Shown here piece after piece: positions 20,213 through 28,426 of a stretch of 64,000 nucleotides of DNA (position 1 is its first letter; every line of letters begins with the position of its first letter). The stretch covers positions 1,240,001 through 1,304,000 of the forward strand of contig NZ_JAGILA010000001.1 of NCBI RefSeq assembly GCF_017874595.1. The letters run 5' to 3'. The stretch comes from Sinorhizobium kostiense (GTDB lineage: Bacteria; Pseudomonadota; Alphaproteobacteria; Rhizobiales; Rhizobiaceae). Position numbers and translations under genes: made by a program. The notes under the pieces are model-generated. The model was not told the origin of the DNA, made no database searches, and was given only the letters and a program-made list of their open reading frames with translations.

Positions 20213-21760
20213 CTAGCCACCAGATGAAAGTTTCACCGGCGCCATGCCAGGAGCTGAGTAGCCTTTCTCCTTGTCATCGATGACCAGAACCCAGTCATTC
20301 TCCCGCTGCGGCTCGCCGGGCGGATCGAATGTCCGGGTGCCGGCGTTCGGGAATTCGCCAATGAGCGTAGCCGTCCCCTTCCTCGGATCGAACCACCACG
20401 CCACTACAGTGCTTCCGCTGATCTTTCCCAGATTGACGCTGAAGGTCCTGCCCGTCGCCGCATAGATGAAGGCGAAGTCGTCCCCCCGGGTTGCGCGGAT
20501 GTGATCCGCGCCCGAGAGGGCGTCCTGCACGAGGGACTGGTCGGGGATCCGACTGAGCATAGGACGGGAGAGCATGAGGCTGCGCACATGCTTCATGTCC
20601 CAGGCCCCCGGTAAGTCCATGGCATCGTACCAGTAGTAGCGAAGAGGACCTGAGGGATTGCGGCCGGGCTCATACATCTGCCACACGCCACGGTTGCCGT
20701 AGGTATGACCATGGCCACCGGCAAACAGACCCCAATAGGCAGCCTGCCGGTTATCGTAGTCGTTGAACCAGCCGTTCTTCGGATCATAGCCGACCGAGTG
20801 ATCCTCGTAGCGGTTTTCTGCATCCATGGTCGGCTTCGGCGGTAGCCGGTGATAGTCCGCCGTGATCTGCTGGTAGTTGGCGATATCGCGGAACCCGTGG
20901 CCGGACTGGAGCATGTTGAAGTCGAGCCACGGGTCGTCATGGAACCAGTTCGAAGAGCTGGTGCTGCCGCGGGCGTGAAACGTCATGAGATGGGTACGGG
21001 CTTCCGCCTCCTTTATGCCCGCGGCCATCTCACGGAACGTGTCTGCTTCGATGTGGTGATGGGGCTCGCCTCCCAGGGCTGCCCGGACTTGCCTCTTGAT
21101 GCTGGCCGCCACCTCGCGGACAGACATCTCCTGCCGATCGATGCTGGTGTCGCCGCCGAGCACCCAAATGATGTTTCGCCGCCCGCCATAACGCTCTCCG
21201 AGAAAGCGCCCATAGGCGCGGGCGTTCGACTTATTCACGAGCCCGGCCCGGTAATGATCCCACCAGGCGGGGATCAGACCGACGTAGATCCCTTTCGATT
21301 CGGCCAGGCCCACAAGATGGTCCACGTGGTCCCAGTAATCGTATTGTTCCGGATCACTCGGATCGGAGCCCGGTGTTACGGCGGGGCGGGTGACGTCCTT
21401 GTCTGTGAAGGGGAGATCACCATAGGGATTGGGAACGCCGAAGGGGTTCTTATAGTAGATGGAATCCAAAATACCGGTGACAGGGCCGGAGATGACAGTG
21501 AAACCCTGCTGACGACGCTTCTCAAGCAGCCGCTCAGCGTCCTCGCGCCTGGCTCGGTGGAAGAAATTCCAGTTTGTGTCGCTCAGATAAAAGAACGGCT
21601 TGCCGTCCGCATGGACGAGAAACCGCTTGTTGTCGGAGACCCTGAGGTCGCCATGGGAGAAATCCCACGACGGACCCTCATGAGCTGCCTGTTGTGCAGC
21701 CGCGCTCATCGTCAGCAGCAAGGCAGAACAGAACACTGCGACGTTTGCTCTTATCCACAT
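20213..21760 (-). CDS. Secreted glycoside hydrolase-like protein (DUF4038 / apiosidase-like, with C-terminal collagen-binding-like domain)
   Basis: 515 aa. A signal peptide (MWIRANVAVFCSALLLTMSAAA) precedes a TIM-barrel domain typical of DUF4038 proteins: ADGKPFFYLSDTNWNFFHR, RRQQGFTVISGPVTG, NIIWVLGGDTSID (catalytic acid region) and TMDAENRYEDH (second acidic residue). The last 90 residues (FAFIYAATGRTFSVNLG, WWFDPRKGTATLIG, DWVLVIDD) match the putative collagen-binding domain that usually follows. It probably trims or cuts a plant or self polysaccharide in the periplasm or outside. Monocistronic on the minus strand. Confidence 0.88.
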   Translation of the reverse strand: MWIRANVAVFCSALLLTMSAAAQQAAHEGPSWDFSHGDLRVSDNKRFLVHADGKPFFYLSDTNWNFFHRARREDAERLLEKRRQQGFTVISGPVTGILDSIYYKNPFGVPNPYGDLPFTDKDVTRPAVTPGSDPSDPEQYDYWDHVDHLVGLAESKGIYVGLIPAWWDHYRAGLVNKSNARAYGRFLGERYGGRRNIIWVLGGDTSIDRQEMSVREVAASIKRQVRAALGGEPHHHIEADTFREMAAGIKEAEARTHLMTFHARGSTSSSNWFHDDPWLDFNMLQSGHGFRDIANYQQITADYHRLPPKPTMDAENRYEDHSVGYDPKNGWFNDYDNRQAAYWGLFAGGHGHTYGNRGVWQMYEPGRNPSGPLRYYWYDAMDLPGAWDMKHVRSLMLSRPMLSRIPDQSLVQDALSGADHIRATRGDDFAFIYAATGRTFSVNLGKISGSTVVAWWFDPRKGTATLIGEFPNAGTRTFDPPGEPQRENDWVLVIDDKEKGYSAPGMAPVKLSSGG

Positions 21761-21791
21761 ACTTTCGCTACTCCGAGATCAACACCCTAGC

Positions 21792-22230
21792 TCATGCCGG
21801 CGGGTCGAGGTTGGTGAAGGGACTGGCACAGGCCGAGCCCGGCTGCGGGCTCGCGTAGACGATCGGCTGGGCTTTGGGGTCCTTGACCAGAAAGAAGTTC
21901 GAGTTGATGAGGAAATGCGTCAGCATGTAACGTGCCGGGGGCTGGAACCGGTCATGGACCGCCGCCATGGTGCCGCCGCCGAAGCCGATGTTGAAGAACC
22001 ACGGCTTCTCATCCTTGTTGCGAACGTACGAATGCTCGCAATCGAAGTCGCTGTTCCGGCGGTTCTCGAGCTGCCAGCCGTGGTCATGGTAGGAGTCCAT
22101 TCCAGCACAGCACGCGATGGCCTGGAAAACGCTTCAGGTAGCCGTGCAGGAAAAACATCGAGCCGAAGCCGGTCCCCCCTATAACCAGATCATAGCCATC
22201 ATTGATGGCATCGGGTTCAATCAGTGGCAT
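21792..22230 (-). pseudogene. Decayed GMC oxidoreductase (frameshifted, internally deleted)
   Basis: Starting at ATG 22230 the first frame encodes a FAD-binding start (YDLVIGGTGFGSMFFLHGYL), then runs into TGA at 22084-22086. The homologous sequence continues in another frame from about 22105 (DHGWQLENRRNSDFDCEHSYV, EKPWFFNIGFGGGT), and ends at 21792 after only about 100 codons. GMC enzymes have over 500 residues, so most of the substrate domain is gone and what follows GGGT (AAVHDRFQPPARYM) no longer resembles the family. This is a relic next to the glycoside hydrolase. The shift is seen in sequence; the family call rests on remembered motifs. Confidence 0.75.
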
Positions 22231-22730
22231 CTCGGCCTCGCTTCGGCGATCTCAGCGGAACCGAGGCCGCGAGCGGCGTCGTTGGATGCTCAGATGGCTT
22301 CATCAGAGGTCCCCTCACTAACGTGCGGCCGGCGCTCAATGGCATGCTGACGAGATTACGCTGCACTCACCAGTTGCCTTTTTAGGCAGCCTGCTCAGCC
22401 ATAAGAATCATCAAGTGCAACTGTCGGTCCCGCATGCGGCCGGAGATGTATGACATACCCCGTTTGGCGGCGGTTACGTCCCGGCGAACAAGCGGAAGGT
22501 TCCGGTCTGCTTCGGATCAGTGACGGTCGAGCCAGCGATGAAAGGCGTACTTAAGCCGCGGCTTGCACGGGCGGCCGCGGCCAGCTGATTTGGACGTCAG
22601 TGCCAATTCGCTGCGTTGGGAAACGACGCGTTATCCGGGTAGACGGTGATGCAGCCATACTCCGAAGTGCGAAGTTCCCGCCTGCTATCGTCGTTGCTAG
22701 TCTTGGAACGTCGCATCTCTGGTCAAGACC
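22231..22730. other. 500-base region without an intact gene, probable gene debris
   Basis: Between the oxidoreductase relic and the next glycosyltransferase there is no ORF with a ribosome site. On the minus strand 22474-22596 is open for 40 codons, with a protein-like ending (STPFIAGSTVTDPKQTGTF), bounded upstream by a stop. It could be the tail of a lost gene. Family unknown. Confidence 0.4.
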
Positions 22731-23909
22731 ATGGACAACTCGATAGGCAATGAGCGCATGGAGACTCTGCGAACCGGGTCGGTCGCACCTTTGTTGATCG
22801 ACAATTCGCTATCGATATTGAACAGGACCGGGGCTTACTACATCGCCAAGGATCTTTGCCAAGAGTTTGTTCCGGAATACGCGCGGGTCCGATATTGGCG
22901 GCTGCGCTCAAGACCTCCCGAGGGACTGATCCGGAAGATCGTCGCCCGGATGATGATGCTCGAAATCAACTGGCTGAAGGACAGCGAGTTTTGTCTCATC
23001 GACAACCGAGATGGCGATCGCAGCATCAGAGTCTTCTTTGATCCGCTCTACGTCATGAGATCGGTTTTGACAGAAAGTGACATCGTCCTCTGCCACGATG
23101 TCGGCCCGTTGACACATAGCAAGCTCTATGACTCCAGTACCGCCGAGAATTATCGCATCGCTTACGAGAAAATTCGCCGGCAGCGGCCGGGCGTCGTGTT
23201 TGTCAGCGAATGGTCGAAGCGCAACTTTACCTCGCTTTACGGATCGGATTTCCGCTTTTTGAAAACGATACCCCTCTATGTCCGTACCGAACTGTTCGAC
23301 GGGCCAATGGAGGCTATTTCCGGTGTCGACGGCCCGTTCTTCCTCACGGTTGGGGCGTTCGAAACCCGCAAGAACCAGATGGCCGCACTCAAGGCTTATC
23401 GAGACGGCGGATTCCATGCGCTGGGAGTAAAGTATGTCCTGTGTGGACCGCGAGGCGACGGCCACAAGCAGATTATCGAGTTCGCGAGAACAATACCTGG
23501 CGTTGTGGTGCTCGGATATGTGCCGGACAGTCGGCTGCGCTGGCTCTACGCGCATGCCGAAGCTTTCCTCCTGCCTAGCCTCCTTGAGGGATTCGGGATG
23601 CCCGCCCTGGAGGCTGCGTATATGGGGCTGTTGCCGATCATATCCGAGCAAAGCGCGTTGGTCGAAGCAGTGAGCGGCGTCTGCGTGGAAGTGCCGCCAG
23701 AAGATCCGCAGGCGATCAGCCGCGCACTGCGCTCCGCCCTGTTCCGGAGTTCGCAAGAGAAAGAGAATACCGGCAGTCTGCTGCGCGAGCTGGCGTCGCG
23801 CGCAACGAAGCAGCGGTTTCTGAGCCAGTGGAAGGATTTGCTGCTGAGGCCTTCGGAAGCGCCCGTGCGCTCCCCACATCCAGGCCCCTTGAGGCTATCA
23901 CGGGCGTAG
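22731..23909 (+). CDS. Family 1/4 glycosyltransferase
   Basis: 392 aa, GT-B. The N-terminal domain is divergent (LLIDNSLSILNRTGAYYIAKDL). The C-terminal donor domain is clear: FFLTVGAFETRKNQMAALKAY, YVLCGPRGDG, VVLGYVPDSRLRWLYAHAEAF, and PSLLEGFGMPALEAAYMGLLP. An internal ATG at 22758 is an alternative start. It is the fifth and last glycosyltransferase after the ExoY-like enzyme in this locus, placed after the gene debris, and has its own promoter region. Donor and acceptor unknown. Confidence 0.88.
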   Translation: MDNSIGNERMETLRTGSVAPLLIDNSLSILNRTGAYYIAKDLCQEFVPEYARVRYWRLRSRPPEGLIRKIVARMMMLEINWLKDSEFCLIDNRDGDRSIRVFFDPLYVMRSVLTESDIVLCHDVGPLTHSKLYDSSTAENYRIAYEKIRRQRPGVVFVSEWSKRNFTSLYGSDFRFLKTIPLYVRTELFDGPMEAISGVDGPFFLTVGAFETRKNQMAALKAYRDGGFHALGVKYVLCGPRGDGHKQIIEFARTIPGVVVLGYVPDSRLRWLYAHAEAFLLPSLLEGFGMPALEAAYMGLLPIISEQSALVEAVSGVCVEVPPEDPQAISRALRSALFRSSQEKENTGSLLRELASRATKQRFLSQWKDLLLRPSEAPVRSPHPGPLRLSRA

Positions 23910-24175
23910 AAAATATCATTAGTCGGCGCCCCCGGCGCCGCCCGCCTTATCAAACGCGCCAATGTCCGCTGTTCACTTTGAATTGCTGCATGTCTTTGTC
24001 CTTGAACCCAGGTCTATTCAAGGAGTTATGCAGTAAGTTCGCGGCCGCTCGTCGATCCTCAGGCCGGCCTTTTTTGTGGAGACCCTTCTCGAGGAAACCG
24101 AGCGCCTTGACGGTCGAGATTTCCGCGGCTGGCGCAGCCACCGTCGGCGGCCGCAACTTGGCCAATGGGGTTGGC

Positions 24176-24460
24176 TCAACTGCGGGAACGGGCGTAATGC
24201 TCGCGAATGGCATTGACTATCTCGGCAGCGCTGGTGCAACTACGCAGCCCCTGCTGCCTGCCCGCCTTCTGTAGCGTGGTCACCGCATCCTTCAGCAGGC
24301 CCCTGATTTCCTTTGCAGACAGGAGTTCGGCTGCTTCCAGCTCGAGCAACAGAGATTCCGTGATGTGCAAAGCAGCAAGCGCGATCGCCTTCGGCTTGGC
24401 CTTCAGGACTTTGGGACGCCGTTGCGCCGTTTGTCCGTTGGTGGATTTTTTCCTCGCCAT
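24176..24460 (-). CDS. Small conserved-type hypothetical protein
   Basis: 94 aa from ATG 24460 (105 aa from an in-frame start at 24493). A basic, disordered start (MARKKSTNGQTAQRRPKVLK) is followed by an amphipathic helical region (ALAALHITESLLLELEAAELLSAKEIRGLLKDAVTTLQ). It has soluble helical character, no membrane segment and no enzyme motif. I do not recognise the family. Codon use and helical periodicity support a real gene; no neighbour explains its role. Confidence 0.5.
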   Translation of the reverse strand: MARKKSTNGQTAQRRPKVLKAKPKAIALAALHITESLLLELEAAELLSAKEIRGLLKDAVTTLQKAGRQQGLRSCTSAAEIVNAIREHYARSRS

Positions 24461-24832
24461 CGCCAAGCATCGCTGAGCCACAGTCGCGGCCATTGCCCCT
24501 GTGACGTCATGCAGCCCGTCGCGGGGCGCATGAGGTCGCAGTGGCGTCGGCTGCGCTGCAGTCGCGGTCCGGGGTCGACGTCACACTAGGCCTAAGCCTT
24601 GTTCAGCTCGCCTCAGAACCACGGGAGTTTGAATACGAAATTGAGTTGGAACCTGCGGAACGCTGCGTCGTTTCCGTCACTGCAACAGCCCCTCGCCAAC
24701 AACATTAGCCCATTTCGGTCGAGACTCCCAAGGGGGGCGGGATACTGAATTCGCATTAGCTCTGATTGGCAATCTTCCGTGGTGTCCTACGCGATGTATT
24801 ATGCAAACGTAGAGAAAGGGGGTGCCTCGCAA
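24461..24832. other. 372-base intergenic region before the Crp-like regulator
   Basis: No supported ORF. It holds the promoter of the Crp-like gene; the AAAGGGGG stretch about 10 bases before ATG 24833 serves as its ribosome site. Confidence 0.45.
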
Positions 24833-25564
24833 ATGACGTTTGCGTCTCACGCATTTCCCCGGGTGTTGGAAACGTCAATATTCCGGATCGGGCTCGACGA
24901 CAGTGACAAGGCCCATCTCGGTTCTCTTGGCTTCATCCTGAGGCGTTACCCCCCGCATGCCGTGATCAGCCGGCAGGGAGACGGGGAGGATCGCATCTTC
25001 GTCATTCATTCCGGTTGGAGCTGCATCTCCACCGATTTGGCCGACGGAGAGCGGCAGATCCTGGATTTTCCGCAAAAAGGCGAGTTTGTCGCCTCGCGAG
25101 CGTTTGAGGGCGAAGCTCCGGAATCATTTACTGCTCAGACCGAACTCATGGTCTTCGAGGCGCCGGCCAAGGCGTTTGTCGCAGGTCTCGCCCATTCTCC
25201 GAGCCTTGCCGGGGTGCTGCTTGGCGCCGTCGCGCGGCAAAGGGCCATACTGGTTCAGCATCTGACGAATCTTGGCCGGAGAAGCGCATTGATCCGCACC
25301 GCACATTTGCTCCTTGAACTGGGAGTACGCCTCGAAAAGGCCAATGCAGCGAAAAAATATGGGTTCGAATGTCCCCTGACTCAATATGATCTGGCAGACG
25401 CCCTGGGCTTGACTGCTATCCACGTCAATCGAATGCTGCGCGAGCTGCGGGAGCGGGGATACCTGGAGTTTCGGCATGGCTCCGTGCATTTCCTGAACAG
25501 GGAGGGTCTCGAGCATTTCGCAGAGTTCGATGCGGGATATCTCCGTTTGCCTGGCGAGACATGA
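24833..25564 (+). CDS. Crp/Fnr-family transcriptional regulator
   Basis: 243 aa. An N-terminal cyclic-nucleotide-binding fold (residues about 15-125, including YPPHAVISRQGDGEDRIFVIHSG) is joined by a long dimer helix (ARQRAILVQHLTNLGRRSALIRTAHLLLELGVRL) to a C-terminal winged helix (CPLTQYDLADALGLTAIHVNRMLRELRERGYLEF). No FNR-type N-terminal cysteine cluster is present, so oxygen sensing by an Fe-S cluster is unlikely. Longer in-frame starts exist at 24779 and 24794. It is adjacent to a LuxR-type regulator in the same direction but separated by an AT-rich gap, so they are probably separate units. Confidence 0.9.
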   Translation: MTFASHAFPRVLETSIFRIGLDDSDKAHLGSLGFILRRYPPHAVISRQGDGEDRIFVIHSGWSCISTDLADGERQILDFPQKGEFVASRAFEGEAPESFTAQTELMVFEAPAKAFVAGLAHSPSLAGVLLGAVARQRAILVQHLTNLGRRSALIRTAHLLLELGVRLEKANAAKKYGFECPLTQYDLADALGLTAIHVNRMLRELRERGYLEFRHGSVHFLNREGLEHFAEFDAGYLRLPGET

Positions 25565-25903
25565 TCCAAGGCGTATAAGAGTATATTTGGGCTAAGCCCA
25601 AAGCATTAATGCCTCCCGTACTCGGGATAAAAAATAGCACCTTTTGTCGCCCGAGCTAATAAATAGCATTATTCAAATTTATAATCGTTGATAGAGCACC
25701 AAAAATTCATCGGTTCTTAACTTAGATTAATGGCGGCCGGTCCGGCAGGCTATACTCTTGGACCTATAGTCGCGACCGGCGTCTTTGCGGGCGTTGATCG
25801 CAAAAGTTGTGTTCTCATGGTGTGTGACGTGAGCACGGAGTTCAGTCGCGTACCCCTGTTTTGATTTTGCGCCCGAATATTGCTGTGGCGGGGAGTGTGT
25901 ATC
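25565..25903. other. AT-rich regulatory interval with inverted repeats
   Basis: This 339-base gap is clearly more AT-rich than its surroundings. It holds TTGGGC-TAA-GCCCAA (25587-25601), the palindrome GCATTAATGC just after, and CTCGGG/CCCGAG arms (25621-25626 and 25650-25655) around an A/T core. These could be a terminator for the Crp gene and binding sites for regulators of the LuxR gene. No ORF is supported. Confidence 0.5.
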
Positions 25904-26668
25904 ATGCATTCAGTGGCCCGATCTCACAATGATACCGCACTTACATATGATCCTCTGAACAGCCTTTCCGAGAAGGCCATCAGCGACATACGTCCGGGAG
26001 CAGACTCGGCTCTGCTCCTTTTGGACAATCGAACGCTCGACAGGGAATGTTTGGCCCAATGCCTCGTCTCGCACGGGATAGGCATGGAGGTTTTGGCATT
26101 CGGTTCGATCGAAGAATGGCGGCGGGACGAGGATTTCCACCCACGCATGGCCGCAGTCCTCGTAAACATTGGTGGCCGGAAAGCCACCGAGCAATGCATC
26201 GCCGCCGAAATAACGACGCTGGTGACGGAGTTTCGGCCGACCCCTGTCGTGGTTCTGTCCGACAATGATGAGCTGGCGCAAATCTTCAAGGCTTTGGAGT
26301 GTGGGGCGAGGGGATATATCCCCTCTTCCACCGGCTTCGACGTGTGCGTGGAGGCTATCAACCTGGCGCGTGCCGGGGGCATATTCGTTCCTGCGAGCAG
26401 TGTTCTCGCAACACGTCGGGTCACCGAGCCCGGCAGAGAGGCTGCCCGTCCCATGGCAGGCATGTTCACGGAGCGCCAGGAACAGGTCATTCAAGCGCTC
26501 AGGCGCGGCAAGGCAAACAAGATTATCGCCTATGAGCTCAATCTTCGCGAGAGCACCGTAAAGGTCCATATCCGGAATATCATGAAAAAGTTGAAAGCCA
26601 CCAACAGGACCGAGGTGGCCTACAAGCTCAGCGAGATGTTTCCTGTCGAGATCGGAGCACTGGATTAG
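25904..26668 (+). CDS. LuxR-family regulator with receiver-like domain lacking the phospho-acceptor Asp
   Basis: 254 aa. Residues about 35-155 have a response-regulator-like pattern (SALLLLDNRTLDRECLAQCL, a hydrophobic beta-3 strand AAVLVNIGG, PVVVLSDND, GARGYIPSS). Where beta-3 should end in Asp, the sequence has Asn (N88), so phosphorylation is unlikely. The C-terminal HTH is typical (TERQEQVIQALRRGKANKII, ESTVKVHIRNIMKKLKA). ATG 25904 follows GGGGAG at a good distance; TTG 25880 is a rejected longer start. Such orphan LuxR proteins often control exopolysaccharide or motility genes in rhizobia. The genes immediately downstream provide GDP-mannose. Confidence 0.88.
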   Translation: MHSVARSHNDTALTYDPLNSLSEKAISDIRPGADSALLLLDNRTLDRECLAQCLVSHGIGMEVLAFGSIEEWRRDEDFHPRMAAVLVNIGGRKATEQCIAAEITTLVTEFRPTPVVVLSDNDELAQIFKALECGARGYIPSSTGFDVCVEAINLARAGGIFVPASSVLATRRVTEPGREAARPMAGMFTERQEQVIQALRRGKANKIIAYELNLRESTVKVHIRNIMKKLKATNRTEVAYKLSEMFPVEIGALD

Positions 26669-26727
26669 CCAGAACTGCCGCAATCGCGGCTTGTCGATCG
26701 TTCCAGCAACCAGCAGTGCGCGAGGTA

Positions 26728-28281
26728 ATGCAGGTGAATTTTGCTCGTATCGAACCAGGATTGGCTTTTGCGCCGGTCAAAGAGACGAAGTCCGACAGGT
26801 TTGCGATCGAGACCAGCGCGCTGATCAGCGTGACTGGGTTTCGGGAGTATGACGCGCGGTGGTGGTTCGGCCGGCCGGATGGCGGTAAGGCGCCGGAATT
26901 GAACCTGATGGGCGTGCAAGCCTTGGGAATGGGCCTGGGCACTTTCATCCGCCGGTCCGGCATTGGGCCGGAGATCGTCACCGGCCATGACTTCCGCGCC
27001 TATTCGCTTGGCATCAAGCTGGCATTGATCTGCGGACTGATGGCCGCAGGCGCACGGGTCAAGGACATCGGCCTGGCGCTTTCGCCGATGGCATACTTTG
27101 CGCAATTCGCTCTTGACGTGCCCTCGGTTGCCATGGTGACGGCCTCGCACAATGAGAACGGCTGGACCGGCGTGAAGATGGGCATGGCTCGGCCGGTGAC
27201 CTTCGGTCCGGCCGAAATGGCTGAACTGCGAAGGATTGTGCTCGAAGGCGATTTCGACCTGACCGGTGGCGGGGCCTATGACTTCGTCCCCGATTTCCGC
27301 GAACGCTACATCGACGATCTCACCCTCGGCCGACGTATCGGCCGTAAGCTCAAGGTGGTGGCGGCCTGCGGTAACGGCACGGCAGGCGCATTCGCGCCCG
27401 AAGTCCTTGAGCGGATAGGCTGCGAGGTTGTTCCGCTCGACTGCGAGCTCGACTATTCCTTCCCTCGCTACAATCCGAATCCCGAGGATTTGGAGATGCT
27501 CCATGCCATCCGCGACAAAGTGCTGGAAAGCGGCGCCGATGTCGGACTGGGTTTCGACGGCGACGGCGACCGTTGTGGTGTGGTCGACAACGAGGGCAGG
27601 GAGATTTTCGCCGACAAGGTCGGCGTGATGCTGGCGCGGGATTTCTCCGCCTTGCATCCGGGTTCCGAGTTCGTGGTCGATGTCAAGTCAACCGGACTGT
27701 TTGCGACCGATCCGGTGCTGCAGGCCAATGGCGCCCGCACGGACTATTGGAAGACCGGCCATTCCTACATCAAGCGAAGGGTTGCTGAGCTCGGTGCCAT
27801 TGCCGGTTTTGAGAAATCGGGGCACTTCTTCTTCAATCCGCCGCTCGGGCGCGGGTATGACGATGGGCTGATCACTGCGATCGCCATCTGCGAAATGCTC
27901 GACCGCAATCCCGACAGAAGCATGGCGGAGCTGTACAGGGCGCTGCCTATGACCTGGGGCTCGCCGACCATGTCGCCGCATTGCGGCGATGAGGTGAAGT
28001 ATGCGGTGGTCGAGCGCGTCGTGGAGCGGTTCCGAACGATGCAGCGGGACGGGTTGCCGGTCGCGGGCCAGAAAATCACCGACCTCGTCACCGTCAACGG
28101 CGTGCGTGTGGTGACCGAGGATGGCACCTGGGGACTCGTGCGGGCCTCCTCGAACAAGCCTGAACTGGTGGTGGTGGTGGAGAGCCCGGTTTCGGAAGAG
28201 CGGCAGCGTGCCATGTTCGAGGCGGTCGATCATGTCCTCCGGGAGAATGCAGAGGTCGGCCCCTATAACCAGACGTTCTAG
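26728..28281 (+). CDS. Phosphomannomutase / phosphoglucomutase (NoeK-like)
   Basis: 517 aa, alpha-D-phosphohexomutase family. Domain 1 has the phosphoserine loop TASHNENG (near residues 140-147), domain 2 the metal loop DGDGDR (near 276-281), domain 3 the sugar-ring loop GFEKSGHFFF, and domain 4 RASSNKPEL for phosphate binding. It interconverts mannose-6-phosphate and mannose-1-phosphate (or the glucose forms) in the cytoplasm. The coordinates use ATG 26728, but GAGG is only two bases upstream of it; GTG 26734 would be better spaced. It is followed 145 bases later by the GDP-mannose pyrophosphorylase gene, forming a GDP-mannose supply unit. Confidence 0.93.
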   Translation: MQVNFARIEPGLAFAPVKETKSDRFAIETSALISVTGFREYDARWWFGRPDGGKAPELNLMGVQALGMGLGTFIRRSGIGPEIVTGHDFRAYSLGIKLALICGLMAAGARVKDIGLALSPMAYFAQFALDVPSVAMVTASHNENGWTGVKMGMARPVTFGPAEMAELRRIVLEGDFDLTGGGAYDFVPDFRERYIDDLTLGRRIGRKLKVVAACGNGTAGAFAPEVLERIGCEVVPLDCELDYSFPRYNPNPEDLEMLHAIRDKVLESGADVGLGFDGDGDRCGVVDNEGREIFADKVGVMLARDFSALHPGSEFVVDVKSTGLFATDPVLQANGARTDYWKTGHSYIKRRVAELGAIAGFEKSGHFFFNPPLGRGYDDGLITAIAICEMLDRNPDRSMAELYRALPMTWGSPTMSPHCGDEVKYAVVERVVERFRTMQRDGLPVAGQKITDLVTVNGVRVVTEDGTWGLVRASSNKPELVVVVESPVSEERQRAMFEAVDHVLRENAEVGPYNQTF

Positions 28282-28426
28282 AGGGCATTGCAGTCAAATG
28301 GAATCCACCTGACGTCGCGAAATGCGACCCAAGAAAAAAAAGGTGGAGCGGCGGAGACAGGTGCGTGAGACCGAGATCTCCATCCGCAAAGCGGTATGCA
28401 CAAGGGCAAGAGCGGAGAACGAAAGA

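Noticed and set aside
23950..24213. 87-codon minus-strand frame before the 24176 gene
   Set aside because: Overlaps the better supported helical protein and shows no ribosome site; only its Pro/Ala bias is notable.
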